Counted from the first letter of the stretch, positions 26,798-36,471 are shown. The stretch: DNA of 64,000 bases from Paracoccaceae bacterium (GCA_009773375.1 WRPH01000019.1:1-64000); one strand, 5' to 3'. A program made the numbers and translations. The notes: generated by a model from the sequence alone, not told the origin.

Positions 26798-28896
26798 GCG
26801 GACACCTCTTTGCGGATCAAAAGCAAACTGCCATCACCCTGCATCACCACATCAAACGGCGCGGTCACAACGGTCGAGGTTTCGCGCTCCACAATCACCG
26901 CAGGCCCTGCCACCCGCGCGCCCGGTGCCAGCGTGCCGCGTTCGACAATCGCCGATGCCAGGAACTCACCCCGAGACGGGTCGAACACGGCGCGTGAGAG
27001 CTTGTGCCCCATCTCCGCCCCGCTCAGGGTGAGTGCGATCTGGTCCGGCTTGGCGCGCAGATCTTGCGCCTTTACCGACCATGTGACGATTTCAATCTCC
27101 AGCCCGTCCAGCCCATCAATGCTGCGACCAAAGAAGCGGGCATAGTTTTCGCAGAACTTTTCCCGCAGCAATGCTACATCGGCGGCGGTAAAGGCACGGT
27201 CCGGCAGCGTCACCGGAATCTCCCAGCCCTGCCCGACATAACGCATGAACGCGGTAATCTCGCGCACGATCCCCCCATCGGTGCCCGCGCGCACAAAGCC
27301 TTCCGCCACAGCCTTCAACCCGGCCAGCAGCGCATTCACCGCCCCCGGCTCAAACGCCGACAGCCGCAGGATGTGCGAGGCCAGCGCCTCATAGCCAAAC
27401 GGCGCTTTCAGAAAGCCGATGGCCGAGCCAACCCCCGCGCCCACCGGGATCAGGCAACGCTCAATCCCCAGCTTTTCGCACAGCCGGGCGGCGTGCAAGG
27501 GGGCCGCGCCGCCAAACGCGATCATCACATTATCCGAGATATTCTTGCCGTTTTCGACCGCATGCACCCGCGCGGCATTGGCCATATTCTCATCGACCAC
27601 CTCGCAAATGCCAAACGCCGCAGCTTCAGCCCCCAGCCGCAGCTTGTCACCGACATCGCGCTGAATGGCCGCCTTGGCATTGGCGGTGGAAAGCCTGATC
27701 GCGCCACCGGCAAAATTCTCGGCATCCACCTTGCCCAGCACCAGATCGGCATCAGTGATCGCCGGATGCAGCCCGCCGCGCTGATAGCACGCCGGTCCCG
27801 GTTCAGACCCCGCCGATTCCGGCCCGGTCTGAATCCGCCCCATCGCATCCACCCAGGCGATAGACCCACCGCCCGCGCCAATTTCAATCATCTCGATCAC
27901 CGGGATCGAGATCGGCATGCCCGAGCCTTTGCAGAACCGATAGGTCCGCGCCACCTCAAACGTCCGCGCGGTTTTCGGCGCGAAATCTTCAATCAGGCAA
28001 ATCTTCGCGGTGGTGCCGCCCATGTCATAGCTGACCACCTTTTGCAGCCCAAAGCGCTGCGCCACGTCGGCGGCAAAGATCGCCCCGCCCGCAGGCCCGC
28101 TTTCCACCAGCCGCACCGGAAACTCTGCCGCCGTTTCAACGCTGATCAAGCCGCCGCCGGAATGGATCATGAAAACCGGGCAACGCGCGCCCAGCTGTTT
28201 CAGCCGCACCTGCAACCGCGCCAGATAATCCGCCATTTGCGGCCGCACATAGGCATTGGCGCAAACCGTGTTGAAGCGCTCGAATTCACGCATCTGCGGC
28301 GAAACCTCAGATGAAATGCTGATCGGCACCCCGGTCTTGGCCGCAATGATCTGCCGCGCCCGCACTTCATGCGCCGGGTTCATGTAGGAATGGATAAACC
28401 CAATCGCCACCGCGCCAAAGCCATCCGCCGCGATCTGCTCGGCAACAGCCTCCAGCCCCGCCTCGTCCAGCGCCAGCAATTCCTGCCCCTGCGCGCCAAT
28501 CCGGCCCTGCACCGCAAAGCGATCCTCGCGCGGGATCAACGGCGTGGGCAGCCGCAGGTTCAGATCATATTGCTCAAACCGGCTTTCCGTCCGCATTTCA
28601 ATGACATCGCGGAAACCTTCGGTGGTCACAAACGCCGTCCGCGCCCCACGCCGCTCAATCAGCGCATTGGTCGCCAAAGTCGTGCCGTGGATCACGATAT
28701 CCAGATCAGCCAGCCCAATCCCAGCTTGGTCCAGCACCACCGCGATGCCATCCAGAATAGCCTGCTCGGGTGCCGCGTAATTGGTCAGCACCTTGGTCGA
28801 AAACAGCGTGCCCCGACACTCCAGCGCAATATCGGTGAAGGTGCCGCCAATATCGGCTCCCAAGCGGATCGGTTGGCGGATCGGCGCGGAGGTCAT
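26794..28896 (-). CDS. Hydantoinase A/oxoprolinase family subunit
   Basis: 700 residues of the HyuA (actin-like ATPase) family: phosphate-1 loop GADIGGTFTD at 13-22, IHGTTLATNALIERRGA, MIHSGGGLIS, VESGPAGGAIFAA and VSYDMGGTTAKICLI (phosphate-2). It pairs with the following HyuB to hydrolyse a cyclic amide with ATP. The particular ring (hydantoin, N-methylhydantoin, oxoproline or another lactam) is not evident. It is flanked on both sides by ATGA overlaps. Confidence 0.88.
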   Translation of the reverse strand: MTSAPIRQPIRLGADIGGTFTDIALECRGTLFSTKVLTNYAAPEQAILDGIAVVLDQAGIGLADLDIVIHGTTLATNALIERRGARTAFVTTEGFRDVIEMRTESRFEQYDLNLRLPTPLIPREDRFAVQGRIGAQGQELLALDEAGLEAVAEQIAADGFGAVAIGFIHSYMNPAHEVRARQIIAAKTGVPISISSEVSPQMREFERFNTVCANAYVRPQMADYLARLQVRLKQLGARCPVFMIHSGGGLISVETAAEFPVRLVESGPAGGAIFAADVAQRFGLQKVVSYDMGGTTAKICLIEDFAPKTARTFEVARTYRFCKGSGMPISIPVIEMIEIGAGGGSIAWVDAMGRIQTGPESAGSEPGPACYQRGGLHPAITDADLVLGKVDAENFAGGAIRLSTANAKAAIQRDVGDKLRLGAEAAAFGICEVVDENMANAARVHAVENGKNISDNVMIAFGGAAPLHAARLCEKLGIERCLIPVGAGVGSAIGFLKAPFGYEALASHILRLSAFEPGAVNALLAGLKAVAEGFVRAGTDGGIVREITAFMRYVGQGWEIPVTLPDRAFTAADVALLREKFCENYARFFGRSIDGLDGLEIEIVTWSVKAQDLRAKPDQIALTLSGAEMGHKLSRAVFDPSRGEFLASAIVERGTLAPGARVAGPAVIVERETSTVVTAPFDVVMQGDGSLLLIRKEVSA

Positions 28897-30557
28897 GCCT
28901 TATCCCTCGCAGCCAGCGCAGCCGCCCGCATCTGGCTCAACGTCTGCCGCGGCGTGATCGCCTCGGGCGAGATATCCAGATCCAGCACCGCCCCTGTGTC
29001 CGATGCCAAAGCCCGGTCAAACGCCGCCGCGAAATCTTCGGTCCGCGCCACCCGTTCGGCGTGATAACCATAGGCGCGGGCGAGTGCGACGAAATCCGGG
29101 TTCTGCATCGTGGTGCCAGACACCCGCGCCGGATAATTGCGTTCCTGATGCGCGCGGATGGTGCCGTAAATCCCGTTGTTCACAATCAGAATGATCGGCT
29201 GCGCCCCGGCCTGCATCGCAGTGCCAAGTTCCTGACAATTCATCTGAAAATCGCCATCGCCAGCAAAACACACCACCACCCGATCCGGAAACGCCACCTT
29301 GGCAGCAATCGCCGCAGGCACGCCGTAACCCATCGCCCCCGATTGCGGTGCCAGCAACCGCGCCTTCGGGCCAAACTTGAAGAACTTGTTCGGCCAGACG
29401 GTGAAATTCCCCGCGCCGTTGGTCAGGATCACATCCTCCGGCAACAGCCCGCGCAGATGCGCCATCGCTGCGACCATATCGACGGGCGAGGGCTGCACCG
29501 GCACATCAAAGCTGGCCTCAAACGCCGCCCGCGCCTTGGCCCGCCACGCGCCCCAACCGCCGCGCACCGGCACAAGCGCCGCCGCAAAGCCGTTCGGCCC
29601 GGCCTGAATGCCCAAGACCGGCTGATAAATCTTGCCAATCTCGCGGTCCGACCCATGCACATGGATCAACTTCTGCACCGGGCTCGGCACCGCCAGCAGT
29701 GTATAGCCGTCGGTCGTCATTTCACCAAACCGCACATTCACCGCCAGGATCACATCAGCGTCACGGATCAGCGCCTTGACATGCGGCAGCATCCCCACGC
29801 CCGCTTCACCCACAAACACCGGCGAGAAATTGTCAAACTGATCCTGAAACCGGAACGCCGCCAGCACCGGAATATCCGACGCCTCGGCAAAGCCCTGCAA
29901 CGCCGCGCGCCCCGCATCGGTCCAGTTGCTGCCGCCGATCAGGATCACCGGCCGCTCGGCCTGCGCCAGCAGCGCCAAGGCCTCGACCACCGCCGCCGCA
30001 TCCGGAGCCGCCTCGGCCACCCGCGCCGGGGCCGTCAGCGGTGCCACTTCGGTCAGGCTGGTCAGCATATCTTCCGGCAAAGCAATCACCACCGGGCCGG
30101 GCCGACCTGTCGTCGCCGTCACCCAGGCCCGCGCCAGAATCTCCGGGATGCGATCCACCTGATCAATCTCGACCGCCCATTTCGCGATGCTGCCAAACAC
30201 CGCGCGATAATCGAGCTCTTGAAACGCCTCGCGGCCCTTCATGTCGGTGCCGACCTGTCCGACAAACAGGATCATCGGCGCAGAATCCTGCATCGCAGTA
30301 TGCACCCCGATCGAGGCATTGGTCGCCCCCGGCCCGCGCGTCACCATGCAGATCCCCGGCGCGCCGGTCAGCTTGCCCCAGGCCGCCGCCATGAAGGCAG
30401 CCCCGCCCTCGTTGCGGCACAGCACAAAATCAAGCTGGCCTTGCGTGTCATGCAGCGCATCCAGCACCGCCAGATAGCTTTCCCCCGGCACGCCAAAGGC
30501 TTTCACAGCCCCCAAGGCCACCAGCGATTGCACCAGCACTTGCCCACCGTTGCGCAT
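28893..30557 (-). CDS. Thiamine-diphosphate enzyme, acetolactate synthase-like
   Basis: 554 residues. ATG 30557 follows AAGGGGACGG. Catalytic Glu50 in CRNEGGAAFMA, GPGATNASIGV, and the ThDP/Mg motif GDGDFQMNCQELGTAM near residue 440. The family includes acetolactate synthase, 2-oxo-acid decarboxylases such as the 2-ketoarginine enzyme, and sulfoacetaldehyde acetyltransferase. With an aminotransferase in the same operon, decarboxylation or ligation of a 2-oxo acid is plausible. First of six genes joined by 4-base overlaps. Confidence 0.82.
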   Translation of the reverse strand: MRNGGQVLVQSLVALGAVKAFGVPGESYLAVLDALHDTQGQLDFVLCRNEGGAAFMAAAWGKLTGAPGICMVTRGPGATNASIGVHTAMQDSAPMILFVGQVGTDMKGREAFQELDYRAVFGSIAKWAVEIDQVDRIPEILARAWVTATTGRPGPVVIALPEDMLTSLTEVAPLTAPARVAEAAPDAAAVVEALALLAQAERPVILIGGSNWTDAGRAALQGFAEASDIPVLAAFRFQDQFDNFSPVFVGEAGVGMLPHVKALIRDADVILAVNVRFGEMTTDGYTLLAVPSPVQKLIHVHGSDREIGKIYQPVLGIQAGPNGFAAALVPVRGGWGAWRAKARAAFEASFDVPVQPSPVDMVAAMAHLRGLLPEDVILTNGAGNFTVWPNKFFKFGPKARLLAPQSGAMGYGVPAAIAAKVAFPDRVVVCFAGDGDFQMNCQELGTAMQAGAQPIILIVNNGIYGTIRAHQERNYPARVSGTTMQNPDFVALARAYGYHAERVARTEDFAAAFDRALASDTGAVLDLDISPEAITPRQTLSQMRAAALAARDKA

Positions 30558-30799
30558 GACCGTCCCCTTTCGGCACCGATCCATAGGGTTGCGCCACACA
30601 GGCTCACCCCGGAACGCCGCCATCTTGCCCGCGTCTTGGCGCAAACAAAATCAAGAAGCGCGGGGCATGGACAAGTTTTTCTTGTCAATCCGCAATGGCC
30701 TCAGCCCGGCAGCCGACCAGCCGGGCATCGAGCCCGCCCGGCCGGCGTCGCCAGTTCCGGCTTCCGCCCCGATGATCCAACCATCGGTCTTGCAGACCA

Positions 30800-30818
30800 C
30801 GATTTTTCTCAAAAATCG
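30800..30818 (-). terminator. Hairpin after the enolase-superfamily gene
   Basis: CGATTTTT, loop CTC, AAAAATCG (8-bp perfect stem), 14 bases beyond the stop of the leftward gene ending at 30833; a second small stem GGTC/GACC follows. The remaining 240 bases to the ThDP-enzyme start hold no gene that I can see. They include a small GACAAG-T5-CTTGTC stem at 30670-30686 and presumably the promoter of the six-gene unit. Confidence 0.5.
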
Positions 30819-30832
30819 CGACACCTTCGCCA

Positions 30833-32068
30833 TTACGCCTTCGCAGGTGCCCCGCCTTCAAAGCGGTTGCCATGGCGGTAATCGCACGGCGCTTCCTGCA
30901 TCTGCAAATGCAGCCCGTTGCCGGTATAGGGATGCGCCCGCGCCACATCCTCATCAAATTCAATCCCAAGGCCCGGAGCCTCTGGCGGGATGATATAGCC
31001 ATCCTCCCACCGGATCGAATTCTTGATCAGCTTCAGATGGAACGCCCCGCCGGTCTGAATGGTTTCCGCCATCAGAATATTCGGGATCGACGCCGCAAAG
31101 TGGATATTCGCCGCCCATTCCACCGGCCCGGCATAGAGATGCGGCGCGATTTCGGCGTTGAATACCTCGGCCATCGCGGCGATCTTCTTCGCCTCCCAGA
31201 TACCGCCGACCCGGCCCAAGGCGGGCTGCAAGATCTTCACCCCACCCAACCGCAACAGCGCGCCAAACTCGGCCTTGGTGGTCAGCCGCTCGCCGGTTGC
31301 CAGCGGAATCCGCACCGCCCGCGCCACTTCGGCAAACTCGGCCAGATTGTCCGGCGGGATCGGTTCTTCATACCACAGCGGGTTGTAAGGCTCCAATTCC
31401 CGCCCCAGCCGGATCGCGCCGGGGGTGGTGAACTGGCCATGCGTGCCGAACAACAGATCGGCCTTGTCGCCGACCGCTTCCCGAATTTTCGCGCAGAATT
31501 CGACAGATCGGGAAATATCCGACATCGCCGGTTCATGGCCGCCGCGAATGGTATAGGGGCCAGCCGGATCAAACTTCACCGCGGTAAAGCCCTGCCGCAC
31601 ACATTTCGCCGCCGCCTCGGCGGTCATGTCGGCATTCACCCAGAATTCTGCCGCATCCTGATCCGGATCGGGGTAAAGATAGGTGTAAGACCGCACCTTG
31701 GCATTCATCTTGCCGCCGAGCAGCGCCCAGACTGGCCGGTTGCGCGCCTTGCCCAAGATATCCCAGCAGGCAATCTCCAGCCCCGAAAACGCCCCCATCA
31801 CCGTCGGGTCGGGCCGCTGCGTGAAGCCCGCCGAATAGGCGCGGCGATACATCAGCTCGATATTCTCCGGGTTTTCCCCCTGCATGTGGCGTTCAAACAC
31901 GTCCTCGATCACCGCCCGCATCGCCTTGGGGCCAACGGTCGAGGCATAGCATTCGCCATAGCCGACAATCCCGGTATCGGTGGTCAGCTTGGTGAAAATC
32001 CAATAGCGCCCGCCCCAGCCCGGCGCGGGCGGCGCCACCACGAAAATCTCCAGATCCTTCAGCTTCAT
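30833..32068 (-). CDS. Mandelate racemase/muconate lactonizing enzyme family, probable sugar-acid dehydratase
   Basis: 411 residues of the enolase superfamily. Lys165 in AVKFDPAGPY, Glu235 in YEEPIPPD, Glu260 in ATGERL and His310 in APHLYAGP are in place. The first metal-ligand segment reads FGTHGQ (208-211), where galactonate-dehydratase relatives have D-x-H, so one canonical ligand appears changed or shifted. The C-terminus (PPEAPGLGIEFDEDVARAHPY) is that of galactonate/gluconate dehydratase-like proteins. Substrate unassigned. Confidence 0.82.
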   Translation of the reverse strand: MKLKDLEIFVVAPPAPGWGGRYWIFTKLTTDTGIVGYGECYASTVGPKAMRAVIEDVFERHMQGENPENIELMYRRAYSAGFTQRPDPTVMGAFSGLEIACWDILGKARNRPVWALLGGKMNAKVRSYTYLYPDPDQDAAEFWVNADMTAEAAAKCVRQGFTAVKFDPAGPYTIRGGHEPAMSDISRSVEFCAKIREAVGDKADLLFGTHGQFTTPGAIRLGRELEPYNPLWYEEPIPPDNLAEFAEVARAVRIPLATGERLTTKAEFGALLRLGGVKILQPALGRVGGIWEAKKIAAMAEVFNAEIAPHLYAGPVEWAANIHFAASIPNILMAETIQTGGAFHLKLIKNSIRWEDGYIIPPEAPGLGIEFDEDVARAHPYTGNGLHLQMQEAPCDYRHGNRFEGGAPAKA

Positions 32069-32169
32069 GCGCGCCTCCCTTTTGCGATCAGGCTAGCGCG
32101 CAGCGGGGCGGGCACGCGCAAAAGCGCGACACGACTGTTCTGTTGGCGACGAAATCTGTCGCGGATTGT

Positions 32170-32841
32170 CTAGCCGAAAGTGCTGATCATCTCGGCAATA
32201 CAGCCCGCCAGCCGGTCCGGCATTGTCAGAAACGGTGAGTGGCCGCAGGGCAGGGCGGTCTGCACCCCGATCCCGCGCGCCATCTGTGCCTGAAACCCCG
32301 GCGGAATCGCCCGGTCGTCCAAGCACTGGATATAACCACGCGGCAGCGCCTCGGCGGCGGTCACATCCGGCAAAGCCGTCTCCATCGGAGCCAGCGCCTC
32401 GGCGCAGAGCCGATCCGTCGCATCCTCGCAGTCATGGAAAAACAAATCCCGTGTCCGCGCCGGATCAAAGCCGAACACCCCGCGCGCCCGGTCCACCACA
32501 AACGCCCCGTCCAAAGGCCGCTCCGGCCAGCCCTTGCGCATCGCCGCCAAAGACTGCCCCGCCACCGGCACATAAGCGCAAACATAAATCAGCCCGCGCA
32601 CCAAGGGCGAGCGCGCAGCAGCAGTCATTGCAAACCCGCCCGCCGAATGCCCGACCAGCACTGTCGGCCCGCGCAACGCCGCCTCCACCGCCGCGATCTG
32701 ATCCTCCAAACTTGCAGCCACCCCACGCCCCGGCAAATCCAGCGCCCGCGCCTGCACCCCCAACGCCGCCAAAGCCGGGATCACCCGCGCCCAGGCCCAT
32801 GCGCCGTGACAGGCACCGTGGATCAGCAAAACCTCAGACAT
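32170..32841 (-). CDS. Alpha/beta hydrolase
   Basis: 223 residues. LLIHGACHGAWAW (oxyanion loop), nucleophile Ser66 in VGHSAGG, and C-terminal His in PCGHSPFL. It resembles the salicylate-esterase/hydroxynitrile-lyase-like small esterases (HGACHGAW). ATG 32841 lies inside the 3' end of the preceding hydrolase gene (8-base overlap). The three successive hydrolases belong to different subfamilies. Substrate unknown. Confidence 0.8.
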   Translation of the reverse strand: MSEVLLIHGACHGAWAWARVIPALAALGVQARALDLPGRGVAASLEDQIAAVEAALRGPTVLVGHSAGGFAMTAAARSPLVRGLIYVCAYVPVAGQSLAAMRKGWPERPLDGAFVVDRARGVFGFDPARTRDLFFHDCEDATDRLCAEALAPMETALPDVTAAEALPRGYIQCLDDRAIPPGFQAQMARGIGVQTALPCGHSPFLTMPDRLAGCIAEMISTFG

Positions 32842-33622
32842 GGCCGATACTGCGCAAAAATTCGCCCAGCAGCGCCGCATACTCATCCGGCTTTTCCAGC
32901 ATCGGCAGATGCCCCGCGCCGCGGATCAGATGGAACCGGCTGCCCAAAATCAGTTCAGCGGTTTCGCGCACCAGATCGGGCGGGGTGGTGCCATCAAGCG
33001 CCCCGGCAATCGCCAGCGTCGGCAGGGTCAGCCCTGCCGTCGGCGTATAGAAATCGGTCCCGGCAATCGCCGATGCACAGCCGATCCAACCGCGCGGATC
33101 ACAGCCTTCCAGCATCGCCCGCACCGCAGGCATCCCCGCCACCTCGCGCCAGCGCCGCCCGAACATCCGCTCCATCGCGCCCGGCGCATAGGCCTCCAGC
33201 CCCTGATCGCGCACCGCCGCAATCCGCGCCTGCCACATCTCGACCGATCCGATCTTGGCGGCGGTGTTCGACAACACCATCCCCCGCACCAGATCGAGCC
33301 GCTTCACCGCCAGCCCCTGCGCCACCAGACCGCCCAGCGACAGCCCCACCACGACAGCCTCTTTCAAACCGAAATGCGCCATCATCCGCTCAGCGTCGCG
33401 GATCAGCGCCCCCATCGTATAGGGCGGCTCCGGCACATCCGACGCGCCATGGCCGCGCTGATCATAGCGCAGCACCCGGCATGTCGCAGGCAACCGTTCC
33501 ACCACCCCGTCCCATATCCGCAAATTGGTGCCCAAGGCATGCAGTAACACCACCGCAGGCCCACCTTCCGGCCCCGACACTTCCGCGTTCAGCCGAATAT
33601 CATCCAGATAAATCAACGCCAT
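32834..33622 (-). CDS. Alpha/beta hydrolase, 3-oxoadipate enol-lactonase-like
   Basis: 262 residues. LLHALGTNLRIWD, YDQRGHGASDVP, nucleophile Ser95 in GLSLGG, late His in GAGHLPMLEKPDEY. The arrangement is that of PcaD-type lactonases, but other protocatechuate genes are absent here, so it may open a different lactone. Its ATG shares a base with the stop of the upstream hydrolase (33622). Confidence 0.8.
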   Translation of the reverse strand: MALIYLDDIRLNAEVSGPEGGPAVVLLHALGTNLRIWDGVVERLPATCRVLRYDQRGHGASDVPEPPYTMGALIRDAERMMAHFGLKEAVVVGLSLGGLVAQGLAVKRLDLVRGMVLSNTAAKIGSVEMWQARIAAVRDQGLEAYAPGAMERMFGRRWREVAGMPAVRAMLEGCDPRGWIGCASAIAGTDFYTPTAGLTLPTLAIAGALDGTTPPDLVRETAELILGSRFHLIRGAGHLPMLEKPDEYAALLGEFLRSIGHV

Positions 33623-34443
33623 CAGCGCACAGCCGCCAGAAACGCCGCGATCACCGCCAAGGCCTCGGGTTCGTCCAGAAACGGAATATGCGCCCGGTCC
33701 GGCACCTGGCCAAAGATCATATCCGGCCTGCGCCGCTGCATCTCCGCCACCGTTACCATGCTCAGCAAATCCGAATTCGCCCCCCGGATCAGCGCCAACG
33801 GCACCCCGGCGCAGGCATCAAACAGCGGCCACAGATCCACATCCGCACCCTGAAACGCGGTCAGAAAGCTTTCCCGCAACGCCGGGTCATAGGTGATCCG
33901 CAGCCCTTCAGGCCCCTCATGGTAATGCAGCCGCGCCTCTTCCAGCCAGCGGCTCTCCGGCACATTGGCAAACCCCGGCATCGCCCCCGGCAATCGCGCC
34001 GCCAATGCCGCATGAGTCTTCACAAACGGGTTGCGGCCAACATAATCGAATATCCGCTCCAGCCCTTTGCGGTCGATCACCGGGCCAATATCGTTCAGAC
34101 ACAGCCCCAGCAGGCGCGGCTTGGCCATCGCCGCCAGCACCATGCCGATCATCCCCCCGCGCGAGGTGCCAAGGCACGCAAACCGCTCCACCCCCAGATG
34201 ATCCATCAACGCCAGCGCGTCCTTGGCCTCTTGCGGCACGGTATAGCTGGCAGCCCCGGTCCAATCGCTTGCCCCCCGGCCGCGATAATCCATCCGGATC
34301 AGCCGCAGCGGCGGCAGATGTGGCCGCAGATAGTCGAAATCGCCCATCGTCCGGGTCAATCCGGGCAGGCACAGCAGCGGCAAACCTTCGCCTTCATCGC
34401 TATAGGCCAGCTTCGCGCCATCTTCCGTGCTGAAAAAATCCAT
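33622..34443 (-). CDS. Alpha/beta hydrolase
   Basis: 273 residues from the second of two tandem ATGs (34443; 34446 is the other), spaced about 7 bases from AAGGGG. CLPGLTRTMGDF, MDYRGRGASD, nucleophile Ser94 in GTSRGG, His in RAHIPFLDEP. First gene of the leftward run and divergent from the ABC exporter 130 bases away. Substrate unknown. Confidence 0.8.
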   Translation of the reverse strand: MDFFSTEDGAKLAYSDEGEGLPLLCLPGLTRTMGDFDYLRPHLPPLRLIRMDYRGRGASDWTGAASYTVPQEAKDALALMDHLGVERFACLGTSRGGMIGMVLAAMAKPRLLGLCLNDIGPVIDRKGLERIFDYVGRNPFVKTHAALAARLPGAMPGFANVPESRWLEEARLHYHEGPEGLRITYDPALRESFLTAFQGADVDLWPLFDACAGVPLALIRGANSDLLSMVTVAEMQRRRPDMIFGQVPDRAHIPFLDEPEALAVIAAFLAAVR

Positions 34444-34573
34444 CATCCGCCCCTTCGCTTTGCGCCAACCTGACACGCGGCGCGGCAAGGGAAAAGGGGG
34501 CGCGGCAAAGCTGACGCTTGCGGCCTTGCCCGCGCGGGCTTACAGCCTTGCGCAGCAATTCAAGGGCGAGATC

Positions 34574-36352
34574 ATGGCCGAAGACGTAAAAGAACAGCGG
34601 GCAGCCTCGAAAAAGGTCGGCGCCTTGCGCGGCCTCTGGCCCTTCATCCGGCCCTATCGCGCCATGGTGATCATCTCGGCGCTGGCACTGTGCCTGACCG
34701 CCAGCGTCAGCCTGATCCTTCCAATGGCGGTGCGCCGGGTGGTTGACAGCTTCGGCGCGGGCGACCTGACGATCATGGACACCTACTTTGGCGCGGCGCT
34801 GCTGATTGCCGCCCTGCTGGCGCTAGGCACCGGGGTGCGGTACTACTTCGTCACCCGGCTGGGCGAGCGCGTCGTCACCGACATCCGCCGCGCGCTGTTT
34901 GATCGCGTCATGGGTCTTAGCCCGGCCTATTTCGAAAAAATCCTGACCGGCGAGGTGCTTAGCCGCATCACCACCGATACCACGCTGATCCTGTCGGTGA
35001 TCGGCTCTTCCGTGTCGGTTGCGCTGCGCAACCTGCTGACCCTGCTGGGCGGCATGGTGCTGATGGCCGCCACCTCGGCCAAGCTGACCGGGCTGGTGCT
35101 GCTGATCGTGCCCGCCATCGTGGTGCCGATCATCACCCTTGGTCGCCGCCTGCGCGCGCAAAGCCGCGAAAATCAGGATTGGATCGCGCAAAGTTCCGGC
35201 AAAGCCGCCGAGGCGCTGGGCGCGGTGCAAACCGTGCAATCCTTCACCCACGAATCCCGCACCCGCGCTGAATTTGCCACTGTCACCGAACAGGCCTTCA
35301 CCTCGTCGCTGACCCGCATCTCGACCCGCGCGGTGATGACGATGATCGTGATCTTTCTGGTGTTTGGCGGCGTGGTTGGCGTGCTGTGGATGGGCGCGCG
35401 CGACGTGCGCGAAGGCACGATGACCGCGGGCCAGCTGGTGCAATTTGTCATCTACGCCGTGCTGGTGGCTGGCGCTGTTGGCGCGCTGTCGGAAATCTGG
35501 GGCGAATTGCAACGCGCCGCCGGGGCAACGGAACGGCTGATCGAAATGCTGCACGCCGAAGACCCGGTGACAGACCCGCAAGCGCCGAAAGCCTTGCCGC
35601 GCCCGGTGCAAGGGGCGATCACGCTGGAAAACGTGGTGTTCCACTACCCCGCGCGCCCCGAAGCCGCCGCGCTGAACGGCATCAGCCTGTCGGTTGCCCC
35701 CGGTGAAACCGTGGCGCTGGTTGGCCCCTCGGGCGCTGGCAAATCCACCATCCTGCAACTGCTGATGCGGTTTTATGATCCGCAATCGGGCAGCATCCGC
35801 CTCGACGGCCTCGATCTGCGCGACCTGACCCGCAGCGATTTCCGCGCCGCCATGGCGCTGGTGCCACAAGACCCGGTGATCTTCGCCACCTCCGCGCTGG
35901 AAAACATCCGCTTCGGCCGTCCCGACGCCTCCGAAGCCGAAGTCCACGCCGCAGCCCTTGCCGCCGCCGCGCATGATTTCATCGCAGCCTTACCGCAGGG
36001 CTATGACACCTATCTGGGTGAGCGCGGCGTCATGCTGTCGGGCGGCCAGAAACAGCGCATCGCCATCGCCCGCGCCATCCTGCGCGACGCCCGCGTGCTG
36101 CTGCTCGATGAAGCCACCAGCGCGCTGGACGCCGAATCCGAACGCGCCGTGCAGGCCGCCGTGGATCGTCTGGCGCAGGGACGCACCCTGATCGTCGTCG
36201 CCCACCGCCTCGCCACCGTCAAACGCGCCGACCGCATCGTCGTCTTCGACCAGGGCCGGATCGAGGCGATCGGCACCCACGACGCGCTGGTTGCCGAAGG
36301 CGGCCTCTACGCCCGCCTCGCCAAACTGCAATTCACCGACGGAACCGCCTGA
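34574..36352 (+). CDS. ABC exporter, transmembrane-ATPase half transporter (MsbA-like)
   Basis: 592 residues from ATG 34574. Transmembrane domain with about six helices in residues 30-320, then a nucleotide-binding domain: Walker A GPSGAGKST near 385, signature LSGGQKQRIAIARA near 488, Walker B VLLLDEATSAL near 507, and the switch His in VAHRLATV. It functions as a dimer in the inner membrane and is of the lipid-A/multidrug exporter class. The substrate cannot be read from sequence. It stands apart from the catabolic genes on its left. Confidence 0.88.
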   Translation: MAEDVKEQRAASKKVGALRGLWPFIRPYRAMVIISALALCLTASVSLILPMAVRRVVDSFGAGDLTIMDTYFGAALLIAALLALGTGVRYYFVTRLGERVVTDIRRALFDRVMGLSPAYFEKILTGEVLSRITTDTTLILSVIGSSVSVALRNLLTLLGGMVLMAATSAKLTGLVLLIVPAIVVPIITLGRRLRAQSRENQDWIAQSSGKAAEALGAVQTVQSFTHESRTRAEFATVTEQAFTSSLTRISTRAVMTMIVIFLVFGGVVGVLWMGARDVREGTMTAGQLVQFVIYAVLVAGAVGALSEIWGELQRAAGATERLIEMLHAEDPVTDPQAPKALPRPVQGAITLENVVFHYPARPEAAALNGISLSVAPGETVALVGPSGAGKSTILQLLMRFYDPQSGSIRLDGLDLRDLTRSDFRAAMALVPQDPVIFATSALENIRFGRPDASEAEVHAAALAAAAHDFIAALPQGYDTYLGERGVMLSGGQKQRIAIARAILRDARVLLLDEATSALDAESERAVQAAVDRLAQGRTLIVVAHRLATVKRADRIVVFDQGRIEAIGTHDALVAEGGLYARLAKLQFTDGTA

Positions 36353-36471
36353 ACCGATCCAGCCTGACGTTGCGTTGCCGGGTGCGGTTTTCCTTGGCAA
36401 ACCCGGCATTCTTGCCCATCTTCGCCTGAACAAGGCCCGACGCAACAGGGCCATCAAACGGGAGGAATACC

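Noticed and set aside
29061-30881. A 606-codon open frame on the plus strand
   Set aside because: Antisense to the ThDP enzyme; no motif, biased composition.
32239-34473. A 744-codon open frame on the plus strand
   Set aside because: Antisense to three well-supported alpha/beta hydrolases; extreme Arg/Pro/Ser composition; no domain recognised.
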